Below, piece after piece: positions 1 through 7,963 of a stretch of 29,647 bases of DNA. Both the position numbers and the translations under genes were made by a program. How positions within the stretch are numbered: the first letter of the stretch is position 1; every line of letters starts with the position of its first letter. Source of the stretch: Candidatus Muiribacterium halophilum (GTDB taxonomy: Bacteria; Muiribacteriota; Muiribacteriia; Muiribacteriales; Muiribacteriaceae); assembly GCA_023228995.1 (NCBI GenBank), contig JALOAD010000042.1, positions 1-29,647 of the forward strand. The letters run 5' to 3'. The notes under the pieces were generated by a model, which was given only the letters and a program-made list of their open reading frames with translations, was not told the origin of the DNA and did not search any database.

Positions 1-2
1 TG

Positions 3-2723
3 TTAGTGTTTTCTATTAATATCTTTTCTGATTCTATTGCATCTAAATCTGATTTGAAATCTGTTAGCGATGCTGCAATTAACGGTAAAATTGATATTAC
101 TGAACATTATAGAACTATTAGTATGATGAAAACTGTTGTGTATAATCATATTTTAAAAAATGTTAGTGATGAAGGTAAGCTTAAAGAGCTTGCTGAAGAA
201 CTTGATAGGCTTGAACAGTATCAGAGTTCGATTACTGATATCATTATTGACAGAACTAATAATTACAAATTAATGTTTGATACTGCAAAAACTTTAAATT
301 CATTTAAACTAAACCCTGAAAAAATAGATAGTTTTTATTTTGCCGAACTTTTAAATAATTTTAGCACTGCTTATTCAATATCTAATGTTTTTAGAAAGGA
401 TGAAAATTTTGAAATTTTAAATAAACTTGATATTAAAGTTAAAGAACTTATAGAAAAAGGTCATTACGATAAGATTATCAAAGGTTTAAATATTTCTGAT
501 GAAGATCTTTTATCTATTGCAAGTTATGATTCTAAATCTGTAAAAGTAATTTATTTTGATAGTAAAAAAGGTAAATTTATCAAAACTGATGTATTTCCTG
601 GTTCTATTATTGGAAATATTAAAATTATGGCAGTTTATAATGATAAAATGGTGGTTTTTAACTTAAAGACTAATAAAACAATAGAAAAGAGTTTTAAATC
701 TGTTTTAGGCAAAAATACTGTTGAAATTGATTTTAATAGTAATAAAAAACAATATAGAGTTGTTCCTTGGTTTGGTGAAGATTATAAAATAAGTGCAAAA
801 AAAGGTTCGGAAGTTAGATTATATGTTAAAGTAATTGACGAAAAGGGTTTTACATTAAAACCTTCTGCTTTGCATCTTGATGGTATTGTATTTCGTTCTG
901 ATGATAAAGGTATGATTACAGTCAAGCTTGAATCTTCTTTCTTTAAAGATGGTGATAATAGTTTTACTGTATCATTAAATGATAATGTAAAGGCTGATTT
1001 CAATGTTAATATTTCTTCTAGAGATATGATTATTAATTATAGTGCTTCTGTTGGAGTTAATGCAAAAGTAGGTCTTGAACCTGTGCTTGCTGGTCTGACA
1101 GTTGGTGTTAAACCGGCAATTGATGGTACAGTTACATTTTTTGCACCTGATATTAACGATAAATGGAAAGATAAGATTTTTGCAGATCTTTTTCCTAGTT
1201 TTTCAGGTAATGCTGCTGTTTCAGTAGGTCCAAAAGTAAAACCTCTTGACATAAAAGCATTTGGTAAAAATGTTGGAGTTAGTGCTGGTGCTACTGTAGG
1301 AGCTAATGTGTCAGCAAAAATCGGTGTTGGACAAAAATATCTTTTTAAAGATCCTTTCAAAAACGATAGAAAAGCTGAAGTTGTATTTTTAGCAGATAAA
1401 CTTCTTAAAGGTTCAAATCCAGTTATGGGTACTCTTGTATCAAAAGGTCTTCAGAGAATAACTGATGTTAATATAAGTGATTATCAGGTTTATGGTTCTT
1501 TATCAATTTCAGGTAGTGTTGGGGTTTCAGGTAATGTCGGAGCAAAGCTTGGTCTTATTGATGTTGATACAGAAGGTAAAGCTGGTAAAACTCATTTTGG
1601 TGCATCAGGTACTTTAGCTTCGGCTTCCGCAAACCTCTCAGGTGGAATAGAAGGTGGACTTATTAGTGGTGAAACTATATATGGAGCAACTGATGATAGA
1701 TATAATGTGGTTTTAAAAAACTCAGTTTCCGGTAATTTTACTGCATTGGATTTTGGTGCTACATTATTTGGTAAAGATTTTCTGCCAAACTGGTATCTTA
1801 CAAATGTAAACGGTAATGTTGGCTGTAATGTGAGTTTTAAATTTGATAAAGATAAAAAACTTACAAAAAGCATGATTATTTTTTCAATGGGTTATAGATT
1901 TAAACCTAATTCTTATAATCAGGCAATTAATACTCTTAAAACAATACTTAAAAGCAATGGTGCAACTGCTTCAGATTATGCTGAATTATATGATATTAGA
2001 GGTATGACAAAGATATTTATTTTTATAATAGATGCTGAAAAAACTCAAAAATATTTTGGTGAATGGGTTGCTTTCTCTAGAAATATGCTTACACAAAGAG
2101 ATCCGCAGAATGAACAAACAATTACTGCTAAGGTTCAGGGTATATATGGTTCTGTCCAGGCTTCTTTTGCTAAGATGATGGAAACTCCGGTTCCTTATAT
2201 TGAAAAGACAGATTTACTTCTTGAATATAGCCAACCAGAATTAAGTATTGATGTATCACTTGGCGTAAAAGTTAACCTTGGTATAAAAACTGTTTTTAGT
2301 AAATCAAAATCATATACAGATAGAGTTGGTTATCTTTCTTCTTTTGAATTTTATCCTGTTGAAAGTCTTGAATATGACAAAGATATTGCTCGTGCTAATA
2401 GAGAAATATCATTTCTTATGATTGAGATAAAAAATTATGTTCAGGAAGAAGTTAAAAATGGTGCAAACTATGTTATTAAAAAGACTAAAGATGGTTCGAT
2501 ATATATAGCTCAAAAACTTGCAGATGGTACTGTTTATGTTATTGAACAGGCAAAAGATGGTACTGTTAAGGCTGCAAAATATGTTGGAGCAAAAGCTAAT
2601 AAAATGTGGAATTGGACATTGGGCAAGGTTGGTAATGCTTGTGAATATGTTGCTGATGCTACTGCTAATGCTGCAAGTTCTGTTGGTAATGCTCTTACAA
2701 AAGCATGGAATTATTGGTTTTAA
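3..2723 (+). CDS. Large beta-rich repeat protein, 5'-truncated by window edge
   Basis: The frame is open to the left edge. A GTG at position 6 could start it, but no signal peptide follows, so the gene probably begins outside the window. About 905 residues are visible. The first third is mixed alpha/beta with no recognised fold. Residues ~343-610 are dense in alternating Gly, Ser, Val and Ala, as in beta-barrel or beta-sandwich surface proteins. The C-terminus switches to an 11-residue repeat (residues 818-861, DG-hydrophobic pattern) followed by an Ala/Asn-rich amphipathic tail ending in NYWF. A cell-surface or outer-membrane role is inferred from composition only; I do not recognise the family. 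It ends 22 nt before an octamer-repeat hairpin. Confidence 0.7.
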   Translation, partial: LVFSINIFSDSIASKSDLKSVSDAAINGKIDITEHYRTISMMKTVVYNHILKNVSDEGKLKELAEELDRLEQYQSSITDIIIDRTNNYKLMFDTAKTLNSFKLNPEKIDSFYFAELLNNFSTAYSISNVFRKDENFEILNKLDIKVKELIEKGHYDKIIKGLNISDEDLLSIASYDSKSVKVIYFDSKKGKFIKTDVFPGSIIGNIKIMAVYNDKMVVFNLKTNKTIEKSFKSVLGKNTVEIDFNSNKKQYRVVPWFGEDYKISAKKGSEVRLYVKVIDEKGFTLKPSALHLDGIVFRSDDKGMITVKLESSFFKDGDNSFTVSLNDNVKADFNVNISSRDMIINYSASVGVNAKVGLEPVLAGLTVGVKPAIDGTVTFFAPDINDKWKDKIFADLFPSFSGNAAVSVGPKVKPLDIKAFGKNVGVSAGATVGANVSAKIGVGQKYLFKDPFKNDRKAEVVFLADKLLKGSNPVMGTLVSKGLQRITDVNISDYQVYGSLSISGSVGVSGNVGAKLGLIDVDTEGKAGKTHFGASGTLASASANLSGGIEGGLISGETIYGATDDRYNVVLKNSVSGNFTALDFGATLFGKDFLPNWYLTNVNGNVGCNVSFKFDKDKKLTKSMIIFSMGYRFKPNSYNQAINTLKTILKSNGATASDYAELYDIRGMTKIFIFIIDAEKTQKYFGEWVAFSRNMLTQRDPQNEQTITAKVQGIYGSVQASFAKMMETPVPYIEKTDLLLEYSQPELSIDVSLGVKVNLGIKTVFSKSKSYTDRVGYLSSFEFYPVESLEYDKDIARANREISFLMIEIKNYVQEEVKNGANYVIKKTKDGSIYIAQKLADGTVYVIEQAKDGTVKAAKYVGAKANKMWNWTLGKVGNACEYVADATANAASSVGNALTKAWNYWF
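2457..2588 (+). repeat. Four in-frame 33-nt (11-residue) repeats
   Basis: Near the 3' end of the first gene, four consecutive 11-residue units occur: NGANYVIKKTK, DGSIYIAQKLA, DGTVYVIEQAK and DGTVKAAKYVG. The DNA also repeats, with a GATGGTACTGTT core in adjacent units. An 11-residue period suits an amphipathic right-handed coil or LEA-like helix. Confidence 0.75.
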
Positions 2724-2744
2724 TTGAAAATAGAAAAGTAATTA

Positions 2745-2768
2745 GTGAAAGAGTGAAAGAGTTAAATC
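2745..2768 (+). repeat. Octamer tandem repeat GTGAAAGA (3 units)
   Basis: Three in-register 8-bp units, GTGAAAGA, GTGAAAGA and GTTAAATC, lie just after the stop of the first gene. The same consensus recurs at 29457 and, inverted, at 11637. Confidence 0.7.
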
Positions 2769-2780
2769 TATTTCACTCTT
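2749..2780 (+). terminator. Possible terminator hairpin
   Basis: A perfect 10-bp stem (AAGAGTGAAA with TTTCACTCTT) encloses a 12-nt loop, 26 nt after the stop codon at 2723. Part of the left arm is the octamer repeat. No clear T-run follows, so termination is only probable. Confidence 0.45.
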
Positions 2781-2807
2781 GTTACAAGCAACTTTTCGCA
2801 TAATAAT

Positions 2808-2837
2808 TTGTAGTTAAAATTATTATAGTGGTATAAT
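2808..2837 (+). promoter_or_regulatory. Promoter of pabA
   Basis: TTGTAG (2808-2813), 18-nt spacer, TATAAT (2832-2837). The -10 ends 5 nt before a GTG (2843) and 8 nt before an ATG (2846), so the transcript would start at or next to the start codon. Confidence 0.6.
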
Positions 2838-2842
2838 ACCAG

Positions 2843-3436
2843 GTGATGGATAAAGCCAGGGCAACTAATATTTTAATTATTGATAATTATGATTCTTTTA
2901 CTCAAACTATTTCTTATTATTTAAAAAATCTGGAAGTTAATACTACTATAATTAAAAATGATTTCTTTAATGATAATGTTGAATTTTTAAATTCTTTTGA
3001 TGGTTGTATCATTTCTCCTGGTCCTGGTAATCTGCTAAATATTGGATTATGTGAATTTTATATAAATAAATTTATTGATATAAAAAAACCTGTTCTTGGT
3101 ATTTGTCTTGGTCATCAGATTATTGCAAGTTTATATGGTGGAATTTTAAAAAAAGCTGATCATCCTTATCATGGTGAGACAAGGAAGATTTATTTTAACG
3201 ATGATGTTTTGTTTGATGGTTTAAAAAGTCCATGTGTTATGACTTGCTATAATTCACTTATTATTGATGAATGTTATAATCACGATATACAGATTACTGC
3301 ATGGACAAAAAATCCTTTTCATATTATGGCTGTAAAGCATAAAAAACATAAGTTATATGGTGTTCAATTTCATCCAGAATCTTTTTTGAGTGAGGGTGGA
3401 GAGTGGATTTTGAAAAATTTTCTAAAAATGATTTGA
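2843..3436 (+). CDS. pabA: Aminodeoxychorismate synthase glutaminase subunit (PabA/TrpG family)
   Basis: A class I glutamine amidotransferase of 197 residues, the usual full length. It hydrolyses glutamine and passes ammonia to the PabB subunit. The nucleophile elbow GICLGHQ places the catalytic Cys at residue 88, and VQFHPES supplies His177 and Glu179. The oxyanion segment is SPGPGN near residue 60. GTG 2843 and ATG 2846 are both possible starts, and the promoter geometry slightly favours the ATG. The gene overlaps pabB by 34 nt. TrpG and PabA are alike in sequence; the PabB-type partner decides the name. Confidence 0.9.
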   Translation: MMDKARATNILIIDNYDSFTQTISYYLKNLEVNTTIIKNDFFNDNVEFLNSFDGCIISPGPGNLLNIGLCEFYINKFIDIKKPVLGICLGHQIIASLYGGILKKADHPYHGETRKIYFNDDVLFDGLKSPCVMTCYNSLIIDECYNHDIQITAWTKNPFHIMAVKHKKHKLYGVQFHPESFLSEGGEWILKNFLKMI

Positions 3437-4695
3437 TTGATATTATATGTTGTTATAAATATACTGAATCTGAGTTACTTGATTATAAAAAAAATATTTA
3501 TGAGAATTTTGAATTTCCGACTTATATTTTTGAAAACAAATGGTTTTCTGGTGATTATTATATAAATGTTATTAATACTCAGGCTATTATTTATTTTTAT
3601 TCTAATGATTTATTTGTTTTATATGAAGGCAAATTTAAAAGATTAAAAGGAGATTTCTGGGAAATTTATTCTGAAATTATAAATTTTTTGACAGAAAATA
3701 ATATTTTATTTTTTAATCTTAATCTTTATGAAATGGGTAATTATTTATTTAATCTGTATATAAAAAAAACTGATTTATTGAGTGTTATTGTTGTTCCTGG
3801 AGAATTTATAAAAAAATACAATGAAAGATATTTTATTGTAAAAGGTGTTTTTAAAAGTAATAATATATTTCTTCCAAAAGTAAAATCTAATGAAATATTA
3901 TATTCAAAATATATTAATTATCCGAATAAAGCTGTTTATAAAAAAAATCTTAATAAAATACGAAGATATATTGTTAATGGTTATACATATCAGATAAATT
4001 ATACTGAAAGAATATTTATAAATAAATACATTCACCCTTATGATATTTTTGAAAAGGTTAGAAATAATCAAAACTCATATTCAGCATATTTTACTATAAG
4101 TAAAAATAGAATTGTTATATCTGATTCACCTGAAAGATTATTTATTATTAATAATGATAAGATTAAAGCAGAACCGATTAAGGGTACTATTTCTACAAAA
4201 ATCCCAGATTATTGTAAAAAACTTATGAATTCTAATAAAGATCTTAGAGAATTATCAATGATAACAGATTTGTTAAGAAATGATATTAGTAGTTTAATTC
4301 AAAAAAATACATTAAATGTTAAATATCCAGTTTTGATGAAATTAAGAGAAGTTGCTCATCTTTATTCTGAAGTTAGCGGAAAGCTTAATGAAGATATTTT
4401 GTTTTCTGATATTATTAAAAATCTTTTTCCTGGTGGATCAATTACAGGAGTTCCTAAAAAAATGACTATGAAAATAATTTCACATATTGAAAAGGGAAAA
4501 AGAAAAATTTATACAGGTTCTCTTGGAATTGTTAATAGTAATAATAATATTGATTATAATATTCTTATTCGTTCTTTTTATCTTGAAAAGAACAAATATG
4601 TATATGGAACAGGTGGAGGTATTACTATTTCATCTGATATTGAAGAGGAATGGAAAGAATTAATAAATAAAAGTGAAAAAATTCAAAATTTATAG
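3403..4695 (+). CDS. pabB: Aminodeoxychorismate synthase component I (PabB)
   Basis: A chorismate-utilising enzyme of 430 residues that converts chorismate and ammonia to 4-amino-4-deoxychorismate for folate synthesis. The conserved C-terminal half is clear: DLLRND near 289-294, PGGSITGVPKK, YTGSLG and a final GGGI. The diagnostic loop reads PIKGT with Lys260, the PabB-type active-site lysine; anthranilate synthase TrpE has PIAGT. The N-terminal ~170 residues are strongly diverged. It starts at GTG 3403 with a GAGGG ribosome site 6 nt upstream, inside the end of pabA, which suggests translational coupling. No pabC lies nearby. Confidence 0.9.
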   Translation: MDFEKFSKNDLIDIICCYKYTESELLDYKKNIYENFEFPTYIFENKWFSGDYYINVINTQAIIYFYSNDLFVLYEGKFKRLKGDFWEIYSEIINFLTENNILFFNLNLYEMGNYLFNLYIKKTDLLSVIVVPGEFIKKYNERYFIVKGVFKSNNIFLPKVKSNEILYSKYINYPNKAVYKKNLNKIRRYIVNGYTYQINYTERIFINKYIHPYDIFEKVRNNQNSYSAYFTISKNRIVISDSPERLFIINNDKIKAEPIKGTISTKIPDYCKKLMNSNKDLRELSMITDLLRNDISSLIQKNTLNVKYPVLMKLREVAHLYSEVSGKLNEDILFSDIIKNLFPGGSITGVPKKMTMKIISHIEKGKRKIYTGSLGIVNSNNNIDYNILIRSFYLEKNKYVYGTGGGITISSDIEEEWKELINKSEKIQNL

Positions 4696-4701
4696 TCTGT
4701 T

Positions 4702-4730
4702 TTTACTTATTTTTGAAAAAATGATATTAT
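4702..4730 (+). promoter_or_regulatory. Promoter of the sigma-factor operon, leaderless
   Basis: TTTACT (4702-4707), 17-nt spacer, TATTAT (4725-4730), then exactly 6 nt to ATG 4737. No Shine-Dalgarno sequence can fit, so a leaderless mRNA is predicted. Confidence 0.65.
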
Positions 4731-4736
4731 AATTTA

Positions 4737-5192
4737 ATGAAAAAAATAACTATTTTTGAAATCCTGATTATTATTATTTCATTAACAGTGATTATTTATT
4801 ACTTTTCAATTTCTTTTAAATCTGGATTTTCAGATGTTGAAATTGTTTATAATAAAGATAAAATTGGAAATATACAAATTCTTTCATCGATTATTAGAAA
4901 AGATTTAGATCTTTATACTAGTGGGTTTAATCCGGGTAATTCAAATTTTTCATTTTATATATTTAATGGAATAAAAAGACCTGAGTTTTCAGAAAAACTT
5001 ATTCAATATACTATTGAGGATAATGTTTTTATAAGAAAAGATAATGCTGATATAACTCATAAAATTAACAATGTAGTAGATTTTAATATTCAAAAGAAAA
5101 ATAATATTTTTTTTGTATTTATTGGTAATAATGAGTATAAACTTGAAATAATTGAACATTCTACTGAAAAAAAAGCTGTTGAGGAATATTGA
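4737..5192 (+). CDS. Pilin-like single-pass membrane protein, first gene of sigma operon
   Basis: A protein of 151 residues. Residues ~5-27 form one hydrophobic helix with Glu8 near its start, recalling the FTLIE signature of type IV prepilins, but the Gly that prepilin peptidase cuts after is absent. The remainder is a small beta-rich domain with a pattern like minor pseudopilins (an RKDLDLY helix, then several strands). It is therefore probably a membrane-anchored, uncleaved pilin-like protein with its domain outside the membrane. It is the first gene before an ECF sigma factor (2 nt between genes) and an anti-sigma, which suggests a sensing or envelope role tied to that switch. The function is unknown. 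Confidence 0.75.
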   Translation: MKKITIFEILIIIISLTVIIYYFSISFKSGFSDVEIVYNKDKIGNIQILSSIIRKDLDLYTSGFNPGNSNFSFYIFNGIKRPEFSEKLIQYTIEDNVFIRKDNADITHKINNVVDFNIQKKNNIFFVFIGNNEYKLEIIEHSTEKKAVEEY

Positions 5193-5193
5193 T

Positions 5194-5748
5194 ATGCTTG
5201 ACGAAAAAGAAATCGTCCATAAAATTCTTGATGGCGATATAGAATTATTTGAAGAAATTGTTAATGAATACAAAAGACCTTTATTTATTTTTTTGTATAG
5301 ATTTTGTTTTAATGATTCTTTATGTGAGGAAATTATTCAGCAGACATTTATAAAAGCATTTAGATTTCTTGACAAAGTTGATTGTGAAAAGGGTTTAAAA
5401 AACTGGCTTTATCAAATTGCAAGAAATACTTTTTACGATACAATAAAAAAAGAAAAAAGAAATAATGATGTAGCAATGGAAGATGTTGAGTTTTTTTTGG
5501 CTTCTAGTGATATTAGTCCAGAATGTGAAGTTATTAATAAAGGGCAAATTAATGTTGTAATTAAAGTTCTTTATGAATTACCTGATAAATACAGAGAAAT
5601 CATGATATTAAGACATCTTGAAGAAAAAACATATGAAGAAATATCTGAAATTCTTGATATTCCTGTTAATACTGTAAAAATAAGAATATTTAGAGCTAGA
5701 GAAAAGATGAGAATAAGATTAGAGGAAGGTAATGACTTTGAATTGTGA
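5194..5748 (+). CDS. ECF-type RNA polymerase sigma factor
   Basis: A sigma-70 family group 4 protein of 184 residues with region 2 at ~10-85 (IIQQTFIKAF, then WLYQIARN) and region 4 at ~125-178 (ELPDKYREIMILR, then the helix-turn-helix YEEISEILDIPVNTVKIRIFRAREK). No region 1 or 3 is present, as expected for ECF factors. ATG 5194 is chosen because GAGGA lies 8 nt upstream; the longer frame begins at a TTG without support. It follows the pilin-like gene by 1 nt and overlaps the anti-sigma gene by 17 nt. It should direct polymerase to a small regulon when released by the product of the next gene. Confidence 0.93.
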   Translation: MLDEKEIVHKILDGDIELFEEIVNEYKRPLFIFLYRFCFNDSLCEEIIQQTFIKAFRFLDKVDCEKGLKNWLYQIARNTFYDTIKKEKRNNDVAMEDVEFFLASSDISPECEVINKGQINVVIKVLYELPDKYREIMILRHLEEKTYEEISEILDIPVNTVKIRIFRAREKMRIRLEEGNDFEL

Positions 5749-6547
5749 AAATATAAAAGACAAGATTAAAAATAATGAGATTTTAACAAGTGAAGAAATT
5801 TCTCATATTGAAAAATGTGAGTATTGCAAAAAAACTCTTTCTAATTCAGAGTTTTTAATTTCATATAGTCTTGATATTTTAAAAAAAGAAACTTCTAAAA
5901 AAGATTTTAATATTGATATTAATAAAAATATTATGAAAACAATTAAAGAAAAAACATTAAAAAGAATTAGACCTTTAAGTCTAAAACTTATTGTCGTTTC
6001 GATTTTTTTACTTATTCCTTTTGTGTTATATAATAATTTTATTAATAAAACTCAAAAATTTGAAGATGAAAATTTTTTTAAAAGACAGCTTTCATGGGAT
6101 ATAATTTCAAAAAATGGAAAAATTGATATATTAAAACAACAAGAAAATATGTTAAAAGTAAAAACTTTTGATGAATCTGAATGTTTGATTCAAAATTCTT
6201 ATAGTTCTAGATTTCTTTTTAATAGTAATACTAGTTTTGAAATAAGAGATAACACAATATTTCTAACAGAAGGTAGTTTTAATATTAGTGTTACTCAACC
6301 TGAAAAAGTTATGATTGATTTGGCTGGTATTAGTATTGATGTTTTTGATTCAAATGCTTATTTTGAGGTAAATTCAAATGAAATTTTAATTTATATATTT
6401 GAAGGAAATATTAATTCAATAATAAAGAATCATATGCTGAATTTTGAACCGATGACTGGTTTTGAAATAAAAAAATCTGATTTTAATTCTATTAAAAACT
6501 TTAAAATTACAAATAATTTTATTGATAGATTTTATAAGCAATTGTAA
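5732..6547 (+). CDS. Zinc-finger anti-sigma factor with FecR-like outer domain
   Basis: A protein of 271 residues in three parts. The N-terminal cytoplasmic segment has a His25-x3-Cys29-x2-Cys32 motif of zinc-associated anti-sigma domains. A single membrane helix lies at ~84-104. The C-terminal ~150 residues form a FecR-like beta domain (FEIRDNTIFLTEGSFNISV, AYFEV, IYIFEGNI). It likely binds the upstream ECF factor and releases it on an outside signal. The start overlaps the sigma gene and has a GAGGAAGG ribosome site. No TonB-dependent receptor gene follows, unlike classic Fec systems. Confidence 0.85.
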   Translation: MTLNCENIKDKIKNNEILTSEEISHIEKCEYCKKTLSNSEFLISYSLDILKKETSKKDFNIDINKNIMKTIKEKTLKRIRPLSLKLIVVSIFLLIPFVLYNNFINKTQKFEDENFFKRQLSWDIISKNGKIDILKQQENMLKVKTFDESECLIQNSYSSRFLFNSNTSFEIRDNTIFLTEGSFNISVTQPEKVMIDLAGISIDVFDSNAYFEVNSNEILIYIFEGNINSIIKNHMLNFEPMTGFEIKKSDFNSIKNFKITNNFIDRFYKQL

Positions 6548-6561
6548 TGGTGAATAAAAAA

Positions 6562-6602
6562 AACCTTTAAACATAAAGAATTTTCTTTGTTATCTTTAAG
6601 TT
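6562..6602. terminator. Weak imperfect inverted repeat after the anti-sigma gene
   Basis: An AT-rich imperfect inverted repeat (arms about 6562-6580 and 6583-6602, sharing TTAAA, ATA and AAAGAA blocks) sits 15 nt after the stop codon. It could end the sigma operon transcript. The rest of the 146-nt gap up to 6694 holds only the next promoter. Confidence 0.25.
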
Positions 6603-6658
6603 GTCGATTTTGCCTTTTAGCATATTAAACCATAAAAGAAAATAAAACAAAATAATTC

Positions 6659-6687
6659 TTGTAAATTTGTAAAATTTTAATTATCAT
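6659..6687 (+). promoter_or_regulatory. Promoter of the HTH-receiver operon, leaderless
   Basis: TTGTAA (6659-6664), 17-nt spacer, TATCAT (6682-6687), then exactly 6 nt to ATG 6694. No ribosome binding site is possible in a 0-nt leader. Confidence 0.65.
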
Positions 6688-6693
6688 GTATAT

Positions 6694-7245
6694 ATGATTA
6701 CTAAATTTCTTACAATTGATGAATTGGCAACTTATCTCAGAATCAGTCGAGATTGTGCTTATAAGCTTGCTCAACAAGGTAAATTACCTGCATCAAAAAT
6801 TGGCAGGAAATGGCGTTTTGAAAAAGATATTATTGATAAATGGATAAAAAATCAACAGAATTGCAATAGAACAGTTAAAAAAAAGAAGATTCTTATTGTT
6901 GATGATAATGAGGATGTTAGAATATTAATAAGAGAAATTCTTGAAAGCGAATTTGATATAATTGAAGCTTCAGAAGGTCTTGAAAGTCTTACAAAAATCG
7001 GAAACGAAAAACCAAATCTTATTATAATGGATGTAACTATGCCTTATAAAGATGGTTATGAATTATGTGAATATTTTAAGACGAATGCGGTTACAAAGGA
7101 TATTCCTGTAATACTTATAACTGGTCAGGATATTAGTACTATTGATAAAAGATTTAAGGAAGTTGGGGCTGATGATTATCTTACAAAACCATTTGATAAT
7201 AATCTTCTGGTTTTTAAAGTAAAAAAATATATAGGAATTTTATAG
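6694..7245 (+). CDS. Response regulator with N-terminal excisionase-type HTH
   Basis: A protein of 183 residues. Residues ~4-52 are a HTH_17/excisionase-like DNA-binding domain (LTIDELATYLRISRDCAYKL, then GRKWRF and a helix). After a KKKK linker, residues ~65-183 form a complete receiver domain: acidic pair Asp70-Asp71, phosphoacceptor Asp113 (IIMDVTMP), Thr143 and Lys165 (YLTKPF). This is the reverse of the usual receiver-then-HTH order, with an unusual HTH class. No histidine kinase lies beside it; the next gene is an RsbW-like ATPase. It probably heads a six-gene operon running to 10446. Confidence 0.9.
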   Translation: MITKFLTIDELATYLRISRDCAYKLAQQGKLPASKIGRKWRFEKDIIDKWIKNQQNCNRTVKKKKILIVDDNEDVRILIREILESEFDIIEASEGLESLTKIGNEKPNLIIMDVTMPYKDGYELCEYFKTNAVTKDIPVILITGQDISTIDKRFKEVGADDYLTKPFDNNLLVFKVKKYIGIL

Positions 7246-7246
7246 T

Positions 7247-7963
7247 ATGATTACTTTTTACTCTCAAAAAAATATTAAACTTGAATTTAACAATGATTAT
7301 ACTTTTAATACAGTTAATAATAACACTATGTTTGATCCTGAATTTCAAAAGACTATATCAGATATAAATCCAGTTTTTGTCTTTGATGATAAAAATGAGA
7401 TTTATTCATTTAAGATGAACTCATATCTTAATAAATTTCCTGTTCTTTATTTTGGAATTGATGATTTCAAATCCGGTATTATACCTGATTTTTATATTAT
7501 GTGCGAAGATGAATTTAATCTTCATCTTAATAGTTATTGGGAAAAAAGAAAAAAAGTTAAGAGAGAGCTTAGTATAATCCTAGAAAATAATATAAAAGAT
7601 GTTAATAAGCTGATAAATGATGTATATTATTTTATAGAAGATATTTTTGAGCGTGATGATGGACTGTATGTGAAATTAGCTATTGATGAAGCTTTAGTTA
7701 ACGCATATAAACACGGTAACAAAAAAGAGCCTGAAAAACGGATATTTTTTGATCTTAAATACTATGGACATAAAATTGAAATAACTGTTAAAGACGAAGG
7801 AGAAGGTTTTAATCTTCCTGAAATATTAGAAAAAGAATATGATGTTTATTCAACAAATGGAAGAGGTTTAAAACTTATAGAAGAACTTATGGATGAAGTT
7901 TGTTTTAAATATAGAGGAAATATTATTAATATGGTAAAATATATCAATCAGGGGGAAAGATGA
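7247..7963 (+). CDS. RsbW-like ATPase (HATPase_c_2) with pseudo-receiver-like N-terminus
   Basis: A protein of 238 residues. The C-terminal half is a GHKL ATPase of the SpoIIAB/RsbW serine-kinase type: N box IDEALVNAYKHGN (Glu148, Asn152), G1 box DEGEGF (183-188), and GRGLKLI (205-211). The first ~100 residues look like a worn receiver domain (strand-helix alternation, FVFDD, FPVLYFG) without the phosphorylation residues. Such kinases usually bind a sigma factor or phosphorylate an STAS anti-anti-sigma, neither of which is adjacent. It starts 1 nt after the HTH-receiver gene and overlaps the TPR gene by 4 nt. Confidence 0.82.
   Translation: MITFYSQKNIKLEFNNDYTFNTVNNNTMFDPEFQKTISDINPVFVFDDKNEIYSFKMNSYLNKFPVLYFGIDDFKSGIIPDFYIMCEDEFNLHLNSYWEKRKKVKRELSIILENNIKDVNKLINDVYYFIEDIFERDDGLYVKLAIDEALVNAYKHGNKKEPEKRIFFDLKYYGHKIEITVKDEGEGFNLPEILEKEYDVYSTNGRGLKLIEELMDEVCFKYRGNIINMVKYINQGER

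Noticed and set aside
782-1873. Minus-strand open frames at 782-1003, 1037-1360 and 1592-1873
   Set aside because: They lie wholly inside the large + strand gene, lack ribosome sites and resemble no family; they are by-products of its codon use.
2843-4695. Reading the pair as trpG-trpE (anthranilate synthase)
   Set aside because: The large subunit has PIKGT, the PabB-type lysine, not the PIAGT of TrpE, and no other trp genes are adjacent.
5152-5193. TTG 5152 as the start of the sigma factor
   Set aside because: It would extend 41 nt into the upstream gene without a ribosome site, while ATG 5194 has GAGGA at good spacing.
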